A stretch of DNA of 64,000 bases from Prosapia bicincta. Lineage: Eukaryota > Arthropoda > Insecta > Hemiptera > Cercopidae. The position numbers and the translations under genes are program-made. This document shows positions 1-12,829 of this stretch, one piece after another. Where the stretch lies: assembly GCA_036971475.1 (NCBI GenBank), contig JBAIZL010000425.1, forward strand, positions 3,075,001 through 3,139,000, given 5' to 3'. Under the pieces are notes generated by a model. The model searched no databases. It saw only the letters and a program-made list of their open reading frames with translations, and was not told the origin of the DNA. The first letter of the stretch is position 1. Every line of letters begins with the position of its first letter.

Positions 1-556
1 AAAGGATAGACGATATACCATGACTTTATTTATTGTTACTTGTTATTTAATAATAAACTAATTACTTAAACCCATCGTATATGTATAATTTTAAAATGAT
101 GTTATCAATGTTATTAATAATTTAAAGACGGGACGAACTTATAGTACACTATATGTTCTGCAAGTACTTTATATGTTAAGTTTAACTTGAAAGCTTTTAG
201 ATCGCCATGAACAACAATATCAACAATTAATTAACAAATACATTCACCTATTATTTTAAACCAAATATAATGCTATATAAGGGAATACATCATTGGACTG
301 TGAATTATAAAAACATAACCTCTTAACGAAAGAAAGAATAATTGCGTTCGTATTAACTAATAATGTAGGAAAAATCCTTTTGCAGTAGTAAGCTGAGAGC
401 GACTGCATAATATAGATATGTCATGCGTCACGTTACGTGACATCTCAATTTTCTGTATATCAAAAACAGTGCCAGATGTGTGTATAGAAGTTTTTATTTT
501 AAAAAATATAACAAAACGTAGGTGAATGTAAGTAGACAAAACAAAAGTTCACTCAC
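1..556. other. kcc: Start of the next KCC intron, no feature seen
   Basis: AT-rich sequence downstream of the KCC donor at 556. Minus-strand frames were checked for the next KCC exon and none was found. Confidence 0.5.
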
Positions 557-811
557 AACACAACAGCACATAAGTACGATGAGAAAACCCTGGACGGCAC
601 CAGCAGTTCCGATGACCCAAGTAAGTCGAATGAACAGGATAACGCCAAAGATATTCTGAACGCATGGAAGATATACTCCGATAAAAGTGCCCATACGGGC
701 TCCAGTGCTGGGAGGCTTGGCATCTGGATCTGTAGCGGCCGGGATTGTGTTGGTGTAGCTGCCCAAGGAATTGAGCAATGTCGTGACTCGAGGCCGCTCC
801 TCCATCTCTTC
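557..811 (-). CDS. kcc: K-Cl cotransporter (KCC, SLC12 family), internal exon
   Basis: This is an 85-codon internal exon, phase 0 at both ends. The acceptor is a T-rich tract ending TTTTTTAG just above 811, and the donor is GTGAGT at 556-551. The peptide starts [16 protein letters not shown], continues through a Pro/Asp-rich linker, and enters the first membrane segment around [20 protein letters not shown] and [10 protein letters not shown], ending at LMCCCV. This is the conserved start of the membrane core of KCC-type transporters (KCC1-4, Drosophila kcc), which move K+ and Cl- together out of the cell across the plasma membrane. The preceding exon is at 37135-37214. The following exon would lie to the left of the window and was not found at 1-550. 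The reading frame is intact, so the gene looks functional. Confidence 0.93.
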
Positions 812-3420
812 CTAAAAAACAAAAATCGCTACAATTAGTAAGTGGTTAAAAGATAGAATTGAAAATGAAAAGATAAAAAAATGTATTAAGTATGTACATG
901 CTTTGTTTAGTAGGTGTTTAATAATTACTATATTCAAAAATACTGAAATGAAATTTGTTGAAAGAAAATGAAAATGGAAATATTTTCAAATGCACATAGT
1001 TCCTCAATTGCATAGCTTACTTTACTAAACACAATATTTTTTTTTACTAAGAGCATACATTGCAAGTGAGTTTGTAGAAAAACTTTCAAAAAGAGAGAAA
1101 GATGCCGCAAAGGGTTGTGATTAGGAGAATCAGTCTTTCGACCTTACCTCCAAGTCAAACGATTTTAGATGCAATGTTAGGGAATATATTATCCAGAATG
1201 TAATCTCATCTTAAATTCTCACCTCAGAAGAATGGTTAGCTTGCGTGTTCATCCCTATATCCAAGCGACAGGAATCAGTATAATAATTCATATGTTAAAG
1301 GTTTTCATGAGCATTTCAAACAAAAAAATATATAGAAAAATAGAACAACACATTCTCAATTCACATTTCTTGTTCAAAAGGGGGTTGTAAGGTGAGATAT
1401 GCACCCTTTGGTATCAGTCTACTTACTGCTAGATAGCGCACGAGATAAGGTATGTGTGTAAGTGATAGCCTGATTTATTTTGTTACAGCGTTATGTTCAT
1501 CATCACTATGAATGAGAGTAAGTTAAATAATACAAACACATAATAATAGGGAACCTAAATACTGGTGAAAAAAGGTGTGCTATATATGATGTAACCTGTC
1601 TTGTGAGCCTGGATGTGCCTTATCACTAGGAGGCAACTGTAGGCACCTTAATGAGTCACCTTCTAGCACCCTTATTATAAGTAAACTAACTTCTTACATA
1701 ATCATAATTTCTAAGTATCCATCAAATGTTTGAAAAGTAAGTAAAATTTAAGAAAAGTTAGCTTAGGAAGTTTATGAAAAATGATACCTGAGATAATTTG
1801 GTAAATTTACGATCGTTACTGCACATAAACAGATCACACCTAAATTTTTTTGCTTTTTATAACCAAATTATGTCGAATCTTATATTTGTACGTACTTTTC
1901 AAATATTTGATAAAAATTTGGAAAGTTCAATTAAGGTAAAAATATTAATTTACTTAGTAAGGATGCTAGTAGGTGACTAGGTAAAGAGACAACTGCGATT
2001 GGCTGCAAGTGATAAGGAGCATCCGTGTCAACAAGACAGATTACGTCATACAGTCTGTAGTAATTAATGCAAACATATTTTAAGTTTAGGCAGGTAAACA
2101 AAGACTAAAGAGGCCAGAAAATGTTCTTTCACAGGTATTATTCAAAGTGCCCTCTGAATATATATTGAAAAGTGTCGCTAAATTACTCAGATGTAGGCGT
2201 AGTTCGAATGAAGTAGAAATTAAACAGCATTAGCTATTTAGACGAGTCTTTAATATTCAAAAAATATATTAAGATCTACAGACATTAATTAATCGTGTAA
2301 CATCGACTAATCGGGGATACGGATAAATTAAAAACTTATAGCTCTATTCCCAAAACTACTCCAGTTGTGTACATTAGCAGGAAAAGTACCGATTCTGTAT
2401 TATACAGAAAAGGGAGCTGGACATGTCGAGTAGAAGGGTTTAAAGTTGTTGTTCTGCCTCAGCTCAGAGTGAAGAGAAGCGTCCAGAGGTAGACCAAGAG
2501 ATCCCTTTAGTCGTAACAGAAGGTTTTTCACATGGCAACAATCATTGGAGCCACATCCTTTCTACGTGTTCCGTTCTTTATATCGTCGTAGAATCTTAGA
2601 TGCCAGAAAAGCAGAAGATGAGTCACGAAAAGAGGGCATGAACTGTAGAATCTTCTGGTGAACCGAACTTTGACCAAACTCTAGAACTTTGACTTCTGGT
2701 ACTACCGACGAGTCCTTACTATTCTTAAATACGTAAAACCACCAAGACCGCAGACCTATAAAGTTGGAGGAAATAAAGGTTCTTTGTAGATTAAAGAAAG
2801 ACCAATTATATAATATGGCTACTATAAAAAAGGACAGATAACCCCCCATTTTAACTTTTTTCCAAAGAAAATTAGAAGCAAAGCGAAGATCTGGTCGGAG
2901 ACGGATATCGCGGCTAAAAAACTCTCTGAAAAGTACTTCAAAGCCGCTGTAAGTAGAGCTACAAAGGCTTACATTCATTGTTAGGATTCAAAACAAAAAT
3001 GGGTCCCAATGTCCACTGATGAGGGAAAATACCATTAACATATCTTGAATGATAAAATGAAACTTTTTTTTGAAAGGTTTTCCAACTTCATATAATGTTT
3101 TTTGCTGAATTTCTGTCTGTGTCCCACACACGCACGGATAGGTTTTCTGAAAATGTCCGTTTTTTGGAGCAATTTAGTTAATTTTGAAATATTTTCTGGA
3201 ATTTCTTACATTAACAGCCTTAAACACTACCATCTAAATGTTTCAGTGAGATATTTAATAAATATCTTACTTGAATTTTCTTCAAAATACAATATACAAA
3301 ATAACAAAATACAAGTATTTTATTTGTAGAAAGATTCTAACTACTGTGTTATAATTAAAAGAAATTTTTAGTCAAACATAATACAAATAAAATACGTACA
3401 AAAAACTCACAAACTAATCA
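812..3420. other. Intronic AT-rich DNA, no recognisable gene
   Basis: The 139-codon minus-strand frame at 2562-2978 has no family signature that I recognise and no splice or start context that supports it. The rest is low-complexity AT-rich sequence. Confidence 0.4.
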
Positions 3421-3439
3421 TTTATGAACTCAGAGGCCT

Positions 3440-3615
3440 GTCAATGACAAAGAAATCAGTGAGTAGTAGCCAAGCACCGAGGAAGGTGAGATCGTCGTCG
3501 AAACTAGTTTGTGTTATGAACTATTGTGTTTGTTTTATTAAAAACTAATTTTTTGTGAGATTTTGAGTCGACTATTTTGTTTTTTTACCGTCTAGAATAG
3601 TTCCAACTAGCTAAG
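3440..3615 (+). repeat. Solo degenerate copy of the palindrome/PLE terminal repeat
   Basis: The stretch from GTAGTAGCCAAGCACC through GTCGAAACTAGTTTG to CTAGCTAAGC aligns with the right half of the large palindrome at 25055-25180. It shares the hammerhead-like GAAA-ACTAGT segment, a central block resembling AAACTAAT...GAGT and the closing CTAGCTAAGC. The first box is mutated (CCGAGGA instead of CTGATGA), so the copy is older. Confidence 0.6.
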
Positions 3616-4438
3616 CTGTAATTAACTAAAAAATCAAACTTATGTTTAAGAATATTTCTTTTCTCTTATTTAAATGTAAAATTCGTATAGTACAAGGCAC
3701 AGTTTTCATATCAAGTTAACGTTTCATTCAATAAGTTAAAAACACAATTCCGATTTCCTTTGAATCACATAGATTTTCGTTTTACCTTTAATTGGCATTC
3801 CCTCTTTTCCATATAAGAGTTAAACAATGACAAATGAGTTCGATTGCCATACAAAACAAGGATTAAGTAATTGCCTATATAATTTGTTTTAATCACGTTA
3901 AGCGAAACTCCGCTTTGAAATTATTTTGAAGAAATGTTAACATTTCGCTTAAAACTTTTATCAGATTAAATATAGGCCTAAAGGCATTATACTTTATAAA
4001 CGATGAAATTTATCTCGATATTGGAAATATAAAAATAGGTTTCGGTATTCCTGGCACGATGTCAACTAATTGAAGCTGGAAACGTGACTTGCAGGGGTTG
4101 CCTTTGATTGCTGTGTGTAATGACAACAAAGCATAAAAATCAAAAGCGACTGTGGTAGTTATATCAAAGTCAGAGATCAGAATCAATCTATAAAGACGCG
4201 TGTTTTACAAATAAAATAATTGTATCAATCATATTTCTGAGAGTTAATAATTAAGTGGGTAAAAAGTGAGTGTTAAATATCTACAAATATTTTCTATTTA
4301 TTAAAAATATATATTAGGTTTAATGCTAGCTGTCTAGCTATACAAATGTAAAATTAAGCGTATAAATTACACACTAATACAAAGAAAAATAAAATAATGT
4401 TTATATGGTTTTAGTTTTAGTTGTTATTTTATTAGCCT

Positions 4439-4792
<354 letters not shown>

Positions 4793-5124
4793 AATACAAA
4801 AGAACGTCGAACTAAACACGTCACAGGTACAAGAAAAACGATTTCTAGGAAAGCACAGGTGCAGGAGATCTACATAAATAGATTACCTTTGTACAGGAAA
4901 TAATTGGCAAGCTGTTGTGAACTTATCACTTAATATTAGCGCTTATAAAAGCTACAGACATGCCTAATTATATTTTGACTTAACAAATAATATTTACTTT
5001 ACTAAACAAATTAAAGCGCATAATTGTTTCACTATCTGCCTGTCTCTCTAAACACATCTTTTTATTTAGGGACAGAAATATAAAATAAATAATTAATAAA
5101 TACTAATATAATATTATATAATTA

Positions 5125-5129
<5 letters not shown>

Positions 5130-5180
<51 letters not shown>
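5130..5180. repeat. (TA)n microsatellite
   Basis: Pure TA repeat flanked by a GAGA-rich stretch on its right. Confidence 0.95.
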
Positions 5181-5182
<2 letters not shown>

Positions 5183-5347
5183 GAGAGAGATAAAGATAGA
5201 GATATTCTTAGAATGATATAAAATGAAATTAACAAAGATCAAAATGATCCTGTAACATACTGTCAGATTATGTTACACTGAGTTACGCAAAACTCTATTT
5301 TACCAGGAAGAATTATATTGCTACAAATATATTGTCACATATAACTA

Positions 5348-5451
5348 TACACACACACACACGCGCTCGCGCGCGGGCACATACGCACACACAAACACAC
5401 ACACACATATACACAAACACAAACACACACACAAACACACACACACACACG
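5348..5451. repeat. (CA)n microsatellite with a CG-rich core
   Basis: An interrupted CA array containing an unusual GCGCTCGCGCGCG insert near 5362. Confidence 0.9.
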
Positions 5452-5559
5452 TTTATTATTATACATACATTTCCTCATAGTGAATAAAAAAAAACTATCT
5501 GCACGAACTTTTCTTAAATATAAATTATTGATATTCTGAAGAGTTTCGTCCACTGCCAA

Positions 5560-7097
5560 CAGCTAAAACAACATTGATTCTTTTCGTGTCACCTTAGTCA
5601 GCGAAAAACTTCATAATTTGGTTTTATTTTATAATAATTTATTATAATTGCTATTTTTATTGGAATGATTTACTTCCAAATTAAACAAATAATGGGAACG
5701 TTATTATAGTTTATACAAAACATATCTTATGTACCACTTATGTTCTGTATAAACATGAGTGCCTTTATAGAAACAATATTTCTTTCATAATCTAATCTTC
5801 TACCACTTGCCTCTTACAAATTTTGATTTTCTTTTAATTCAATGAGATTAAGGAAAAGAGATTACAATCCAGGGTAGCAGAAGGGTGAGTTCGTTCTGAA
5901 TCCCTTCCTTGACAAACAACTTTGTTTGCAATGAAGTTTGCAGGAAACATGATTTTTATCTTAGTATTAACATTTTGCACCAACTACTCCAGGAGAGATA
6001 ATCTTTTAACAAGTTAATCGTATTTTGAATCTCTACAACATTTTTCATTTTATCCATTATAAGGTCTTTCCTGTTTATTGATAAAATCTATTATTTTTAT
6101 AGAACGATGGGGAGAAAGTAATGAATGCCTGCTCCAGTTGAAATTTACAGTGATAGAAAATTTATTATTTACTAAAATAGTATTGATTTGTAAATAAATC
6201 AGAACAGTTGTGTACTTTGTCTTATTTGCTCTTGTTTATTTTGATAATAATATCGACCTGTAATGGATACTGTTTTATGCAGTCACTGTCAGATAAATTA
6301 TTAATGTAATTTTAAAACAAAAAATTAAAAATTTATATAAATTAGGAAACACGTATCAATGGAGCTGAGTTTACAAGGGGCGATACAAATTGTACTAGCA
6401 ACTGAAGGTCTTAAAAATTATTATTTTAATAAGTAACTTCTGCTATAATAGAAAAGATTGTTTCAATGCTACAAGTATAACAGGCTAAAAACGTTCAAAT
6501 AGCTTCTTCAAGTTTCTTGTAGGAAAAAATGGGTTGTTTTCAAAAAATAAAATTGCATATTGAAAATGCCGGAATGGTTTTGCAAAGAGAAAATTATGTA
6601 GTAATAATTTGACTTTTACTTGGACAGGAAACGGTGCTATGTGTTTTCTGTATTGAATCATGGAAAATATCTAAAACAATTTGGACACTAATGGAGGCTT
6701 TTGAAAAGATCTGCAGTAGAATGCATAAAATAACTAGAAAGATAATGACACTAACGAAAAACTCCTAATATAATGAAGGAAATAATGACATAATGGATAA
6801 AAAATTTCAGTACATTGAACTTACTATAAAAAACGGATAATAGAAACAAAATGCTTCAATCATCAGATAAAACACATCAGCCAGAGACATCAGCCGTGAA
6901 AAGAAATTTCGTTTAATGTTCGTCGGTACAGATATTCCTAACCGCGGTTATACTGTTGTAACTACAGTTATTGTCAGTCAGCAAGCACATCATCTGACCC
7001 AAAACGTTTTCCCCAACTACATTTTATAGTTTAGCATTTTATATATAATAAAAGTATTAAAATATAAAATTCATTTTATAAAATATAAAATTAAATA

Positions 7098-7100
<3 letters not shown>
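5560..7100. other. Intronic AT-rich DNA, no recognisable feature
   Basis: No coding motif, inverted repeat or array was seen in this stretch. Confidence 0.4.

Positions 7101-7103
<3 letters not shown>

Positions 7104-7140
<37 letters not shown>
7104..7140. repeat. (TA)n microsatellite at the 3' end of a PLE relic
   Basis: Pure TA run directly next to the minus-strand 3' end of the PLE relic at 7141-7640. Confidence 0.9.
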
Positions 7141-7142
<2 letters not shown>

Positions 7143-7640
7143 ATTCTTCAATTCAATTCATATATTCATATTTAAAATGCAGAATTATGAGTTTTATAAC
7201 TTACAATTAAAGACAATTTATAAAAAACATACTGAAACATAAATAACATTTCGATTGCATTAAAGGATCATCATTAGTGTCCAGGTTTGCCGCTAGGAAG
7301 CGTTGTTGTGCTAGTCTAAGCGTTGTTGTTTTTTCTGTAGCAGGTGTTTAATAATTTGGTCAGAAAGTGCATTTGTATATATTGGGTTATTTATTTAATA
7401 TATTGGTTTTATTTATTACATTAAATACGAATGTTTTTATTTTATTTTTTGGTACAATTGTAAATCTTATTGTTCAGTGTGTTGAGTTGTAGTACTTTTT
7501 TTGATGGGAGAATTTCTTGGTAATAGTTAATATTTTGTGTTTATTGTGGCCGGTTTCTAATATGTGGTTGGCAAAAAATGAAACCGTCTCATATTTATTA
7601 GTCTGATTGTATTCTCTGAGTCAATTTTGACAATACGTCT
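7141..7640 (-). pseudogene. Penelope-like element relic: end of the GIY-YIG domain and 3' UTR
   Basis: On the minus strand, 7567-7445 can be read in broken frames as NHILETGHNKHKI, then KFSHQKKYYNSTH, then (T)EQ.DLQLYQK. This resembles the C-terminal part of PLE GIY-YIG endonucleases; the relic at 28.6 kb has TEQYEIYRHFK in the same place. Several stops and frameshifts are present. At 7277-7247 the 3' region carries a decayed hammerhead-like motif (CTAATGA, hairpin, CGAAATG) like the one at the 3' end of the better PLE at 24.04 kb. A (TA)n tract follows. The identification rests on short motifs only. Confidence 0.5.
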
Positions 7641-7946
7641 ATTTGCCATAAGCAGAATTTGTTATCATGCGTTCAGTTTAGTCTGTATATACCTTTAATT
7701 GTATTTTGTTGTTTGTTTATAGAAACAGGTCACTCACTCATCAGCCGCTACCTAGAAATACTTCACATGAACAAAAAAAAAAAAACATCTATCCACACTA
7801 GAAAAATATGAAATTAAAAAACATACCAAAACAAAATAAAAACACAGGATATTAAATTAAGAAATTAAAAAAAAACAACGGCCTTTGATTTTATTAGATA
7901 AAACCACTATCGCCTAATTCAACAACGCTTCCTAGCGGCCAACCTA
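7283..7946. repeat. 26-nt inverted repeats flanking about 610 bp
   Basis: The block GCCGCTAGGAAGCGTTGTTG near 7289-7308 returns in reverse complement near 7921-7940, with 25 of 26 bases matching over the longer arm. The inner part includes the PLE GIY-YIG relic. No clear target-site duplication is visible outside the arms. It may be inverted PLE terminal sequence rather than a DNA transposon. Confidence 0.6.
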
Positions 7947-7999
7947 GAAAACTGATACAGATGACAAAGTGTGCTGGAAACGCTCTGTCTCAACTAGGC

Positions 8000-8990
8000 T
8001 TTTATAAATTTATTTTATTTACAATTCAGGAAGTTATAATTTTAATAAATTTGTAAAAGCTTCTCTGCTCGTCAAGAACAAGAAATTAACTAGTATTAAA
8101 ATTTTCAACAAATAAGAATATTATAAATATGGTAATAATTAAAAGTAATAAAATAAATATTTCAATTTATTGCAATTAGGGCGTAGATGCTGCAGAAATA
8201 AGATCACATGTTTAACAATAATACACTGAAATTGCTGTAGCGGAGGCTTAAAACAGTATTTTACATAATTACGAAGGAGTACTGGTGATATTCATAACAT
8301 ATTACGTACGTTACTAGAATTTACAAACCCTACTTAAATTTTAAATAGAATTCCCAAAGCAAAGCTTCACCATTAAAGATGATGACAAAGGTTTTTAGTG
8401 AATAATAAAACTGAAATAATTTCATGAAGTACATACATTTAAATTACGTTATTACAGTTTTTTTTCATAATAGTCTAAAAGTTTCCACTTAAAACTCGAT
8501 TCTCGAGCGTACATGGTGTATTTAGTTTACAGAATTTTCTATTTTTAAGGAAAACATAAATTTAACTATTGTTTCAGGATTTTTACCCTTAGCAAAGATT
8601 TACCAATAATCAACTTTCTTAATAAGAAAGCAGGTAACATTCATTTGATTAAAAAGGGATTTTTGAGTAAAACAAACATTATCTAATTTAACCAATAATT
8701 TAAAACTATAAAAGAAAACATCGGTTATTAATGAAGCTCAACGAAATTTTACACTAAGTTTATTATTTAAAACATCTGAAAATTTCTTAGTGAATGTTTT
8801 TTTCTGGCATATTTTAAACATATTCTTTCTGCTTTAGTAATAGGTAATAACCTTTCAACTGTTCTTAAATGCAATAGTAAAAGGGATTTATCACCAGAAT
8901 TACATGTTTTCGATTTACGTAAGTACTTTAAATTCAGATTCCGTCTGAATGAAAAACTGCTCAAGTTGGTAATATTTATAAAGGGAAATA
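8000..8990. other. Intronic AT-rich DNA, nothing recognised
   Basis: A 65-codon minus-strand frame at 8767-8964 has no recognisable motif and is not called as a gene. Confidence 0.4.
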
Positions 8991-9029
8991 AGAAAGACTA
9001 GAAACTATCAATGATTCAGTGTAATAGCG

Positions 9030-10110
9030 TCCACAGGTAGATTGAGGGTTTGAGGAGACAAAATAGAAAATCATTTCAAAGATTAGGAGGAACAAAGCGG
9101 ATTTAGATCATGAATTCTTGTGTCGATAACTTATTTTGTCTAAAACAATTAATGGAAAGTCACTAGCATACGGTAGCCAATTATATCTGGTTTTTATAGA
9201 CCTAAGAGAGGCATACAGCAATGAGCGTAATAACAAAGTATAGGATAGCATAAAAGAGAAAATAATACATTCACAGTAGGATAACTGCCGTGAAAATTTC
9301 TATACAGGTAAGTTGTGTCAGGACTAGATAAGGACGGTCCAAGTTGACAAGGTTCTGAGGCAAGAATGCTGTCTGTCTTACATTCTCTTTAAAGTTTATT
9401 TTAAATTCAGCTCTGAAAAATTGGTGCAACGAATGTCGGAAAATGGGATTACAAATTTAGGAGGAATAGATGACAACACTATAATTTGCAGACAGCCAGA
9501 TTGTTCCAGCTGAAGATATTGATGATAATAAATATTTGGTTAGAAAAATAGGGGAAGAATTAAACAAATTAGTCATGGAAAACACATGACAGTGGGATAT
9601 TCAAGACAAGATTTAAAATGCTAATGGAAACATAACAAAAAAATACTAAAGATTACAGATTCTGTGAGTGACATTGACTGCAGATGGAAATGATAAAAAA
9701 GACATAAAAAGACATATTGGAGGAAATAGGAAAAGGACTAGGTCAACTAAATTCATTACTATGGAATAAGGACATAATAAGAACAGACTCCTATTTACAA
9801 CACGAGGGAAAAGTACAGTGACTTATAGCTCTGAACTCTGGACTGTGAAGGAGAACATACAGAAACGAGTAAATGCAATAAAAACAGTCTCTGTAGAAGT
9901 TGTGTAACACATAGACAGATACACATTACAGGATTGTAGAAGAACAGCCAGAATCAAAGAAATAATGAATGTAGAGTTATTACTAACAGATACCATGAGA
10001 AGAATATTGGATGACAGTTTATCATTAAAGAGTTGCAAATGGATCCCAAAAGACGAAGAAGGAAAAGAAGACAAAGGAAATCATACTATAATGGGATTAG
10101 CATAGACAAA
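9030..10110 (+). pseudogene. Non-LTR retrotransposon reverse-transcriptase relic
   Basis: Broken plus-strand frames read in order: GGFRRNKADLDH, then LVFIDLREAYS (RT motif A region, normally FIDLxKAYD), then VLRQECCLSYILFKVYF (motif B region, normally GLRQGCxLSPxLFNLYF). Near 9825-9900 comes SSELWTVKENIQKRVNAIK, resembling the GSETWTLTK...KRI tail common in endonuclease-RT LINEs. Many in-frame stops show it is long dead. The 3' end runs into a (TA)n tract at 10121. The upstream endonuclease domain was not seen. Confidence 0.7.
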
Positions 10111-10114
10111 CAAT

Positions 10115-10120
<6 letters not shown>

Positions 10121-10146
<26 letters not shown>
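10121..10146. repeat. (TA)n microsatellite
   Basis: Short pure TA run between the LINE relic and a fold-back repeat. Confidence 0.9.
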
Positions 10147-10169
10147 ACAAAATTGGTTATAAAACAATT

Positions 10170-10357
10170 GGTGATAAAACAGTACCAGCATCGTCAGGAA
10201 AAATAATTAAGTACCTAATAAAATATTTTTACAAAAATTAAATCATATGTACTCCTTAAATTAGAGTAGATATGATTTAATTTTTGTAAAAACATTTTGT
10301 TAGATAATTATTTTTCCTGAAGATGCTTCTACTGTTTTATCGGCGAAAAGTTTTGAA
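10170..10357. repeat. Fold-back repeat carrying hammerhead-like motifs
   Basis: The left arm (about 10175-10257) is the imperfect reverse complement of the right arm (about 10265-10343), sharing AAAACAGTA.AAGCAT, CAGGAAAAATAATTA and TTTTACAAAAATTAAATCAT. The right arm holds CTGAAGA at 10317-10323 and GAAA at 10345-10348 followed by AGTTTT. The left arm has CTGACGA on the minus strand. A (TA)n-ended tail follows on the right. Confidence 0.7.
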
Positions 10358-10364
10358 TAATATA

Positions 10365-10437
10365 TGTATTAAAAGTATCCTTGTTTTTGAAATATCTTAA
10401 ATTTATTAACTATATTACAAGAAAACATATCACCATA

Positions 10438-10500
<63 letters not shown>
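10365..10500 (+). repeat. Repeat 3' end with (TA)n tail, copy 1
   Basis: About 75 nt running from ATTAAAAGTATCCTTG through TACAAGAAAACATATCACC lead straight into (TA)n at 10441-10500. Almost the same sequence precedes another (TA)n at 20231-20304, and a partial copy is at 12695-12755. Confidence 0.85.
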
Positions 10501-10501
<1 letters not shown>

Positions 10502-10503
<2 letters not shown>

Positions 10504-12520
10504 TCTAAATTTTGTCAAGAGCTAGACAGCTAATAAAAATTGGTATATAGTTTTTTCATATATTTAAATAGGTCTAGGCAATTATAAGTATAATTCTGTT
10601 TCAATTGGTTTATTAAATTTCAGAATCTATTAGTCCCGTATTCACGTCGACAAAGTAGAGTTAGCTAGTGAGCAAATTAAGTTAGTTATAAAAAGCTTTT
10701 TTGTATGTGTTCAAACATTTATGTGTGTTTTGCTACGCTGCTTGAAAGAGTTTAGATCAATTTAATAAGTAGTTTTGTATCCTATCGCGTTTGCAGCATT
10801 TTTATCTACCGTCAGTGAATTTCGTTCAAATTAAAAAGAAATAATTTTACAGATGGCTCCCGATAAGTTAGAAGTGTCAAGTTCACAGATACCTGTATAT
10901 CAGCCATAATAATAGGCTTCAACTTTGGACAAAGATTATTTTAAAAGGTATAGGTGCAAAATAATGCAATGTTGAATAATTTATTTAAGTTACTTTATTT
11001 CAAATCTTTGATCGCTTTTCACCAACTTTACGATGGATAACTCAAATAAAATTTTGTATTTTCTTTTATTTTTGATAGCAATATAGGCATATACAAGAAT
11101 TAGAATGAATAGCACAATTAAAGAGATGAAATAAAATAATTATTTAATGAGTTTTATTTTGAAGTTATCGGAATAAAAATATATATTTTGTAACCAAGGA
11201 GTCTTGCTGTTATGCAGGGCAAGTAATATTTTTTTGTGGTCCCCTAATATTTATACCTATTACGGTTGGGTAAATATACACTACATAAACTAACAAAAAC
11301 TGAACAATTATGCTCCGACCTAGTAACCCATCTCCTTTGAAAATATACTGTTAAAAATAGCATCCGTTATTACAGTCTCTATGAACATTATTATGACGTA
11401 TATCGGTTAATAGACGTAATATGAAATGAATGGATACGTCAATGGATAATCTTTATTTCATATAAACGTATCCGTAGGGAAAGGAACAAGCGTTTGTTTT
11501 ATTACTATTATATCACAACTGCTGTAAAAAAAGAGCCACGACTGCATGAAATTGATTTGATTTGACGAAATGCAGCTCTTTTATTGACTAAATATTGCGG
11601 AACCACTTAACAGCCCTCTACATTATTATAGTATTACATGTTACAAGTTGGGTCTGAGGAAATCTATGGCTCTTTGTTTAGTTGCAGGATTAATTTACGT
11701 TACCATGGGAACGGTGAACAAGTCCCATCAGAGTGCGATAATATATTGATAATGTTTGCTATCAGTTTGTCCCTAGTGTTTATGCAATCAGAGTTGGGAA
11801 TCTGTTTTGATATTTTAAACCTATTGTATGAATCACCCTTTGCCTAGTTTTATTCTTTTATTCATATGACGGTATATTACTTTTTATATTGACTTTTTAT
11901 ATTATAGGCAATTTACTGTCTTTTAGTTTTATACAATGGAGCATATTGCTAAATTTTGTACCTAAGTATATTGAAAATATATAAATTTTAAAAACTAAAT
12001 TATTTATAAAAAATAGTGTGTTAAAAATATATAAATATTATTTTATTAAAAATATATAAATTAAAATAATCCTCTGTACATTTCTAAATATAAGTTCGAG
12101 TAGGTATCTTCAATATGTTTTCGACATACATATATAAGTAACTAACAAATGGATTTTAAGTAAGAAAAATATTGTACATGTCAGAAATAAACAATACAAA
12201 CAAAAATCCAAGTAATTTAATATTGTATAATTACAATTACATGTAATATAAATATGTATAAACATATGACATAATCTCCATATTAGGTGGAAAAATAAAA
12301 AGTGAAATTCCTTCAATTTTCCATTTCCCTCTCTCTATAATATGTGGACTATATTATTTTTGTTCGTTACTGTTTATTCGATTTCTGATTTTTTTCGTTT
12401 TTAATTTATGAAGTTGTTAGTGATCTATAATTTCTCATTGTAACCATCTCTATTAACGGTTTGTTGTTGCAAGGGACCTTTCTCTTATAATTTTATATAC
12501 ATCTTTCAGTGATATAGATT
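10502..12520. other. Intronic AT-rich DNA, no recognisable gene
   Basis: Short frames at 11638-11847 and 12110-12316 show no known motif and look random. Confidence 0.4.
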
Positions 12521-12692
12521 TCTCATTATGAGAAATTTGGCTCAGTGCCAAAGCCCTGGATTTCGAACATGTAGTCATTCAGTTCGAATACGACCAAGAC
12601 TTTTTAAATATAAATAATGAATAAATATTCGAAAAACACTTTATTAATATTAATTGTCACCCACTACAGGTTTGAAAAAAAAATTATTTGAC
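12520..12692 (+). repeat. tRNA-derived SINE-like element, copy A
   Basis: A Pol III A-box-like TGGCTCAGTGCC begins at 12538, and a B-box-like AGTTCGAATACG lies about 45 nt downstream, the spacing found in tRNA genes. The order TTTCGAACATG...AGTTCGAAT matches the minus-strand copies at 28.0 and 62.3 kb. The body after the B box contains TTAATTGTCA...CTACAGGTTT, matching TTGATTGTCA...CTATAGG of the other copies. Copies differ by many substitutions. It is not a real tRNA gene because the acceptor stem does not pair. Confidence 0.65.
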
Positions 12693-12694
12693 CT

Positions 12695-12747
12695 TGAATA
12701 AATATATTCATTAAAAGTATTCTTGTTTTTAAAATATTTTTAATTTA

Positions 12748-12808
<61 letters not shown>
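12695..12808 (+). repeat. Repeat 3' end with (TA)n tail, copy 2 (partial)
   Basis: ATTCATTAAAAGTATTCTTG and the following T-rich block match copies 1 and 3. Here the unit goes straight to (TA)n at 12752-12808, skipping the ACAAGAAAAC block. Confidence 0.8.
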
Positions 12809-12812
<4 letters not shown>

Positions 12813-12829
12813 AACACTCTTAAAAATAA

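Noticed and set aside
2562..2978. 138-codon minus-strand frame
   Set aside because: No recognisable domain, no homology signal by eye and no splice or promoter context; likely a chance frame or an unidentifiable relic.
12538..12600. Functional tRNA gene
   Set aside because: The A and B boxes are present, but the acceptor and T stems do not pair and the same sequence recurs as part of a longer repeat; called SINE-like instead.
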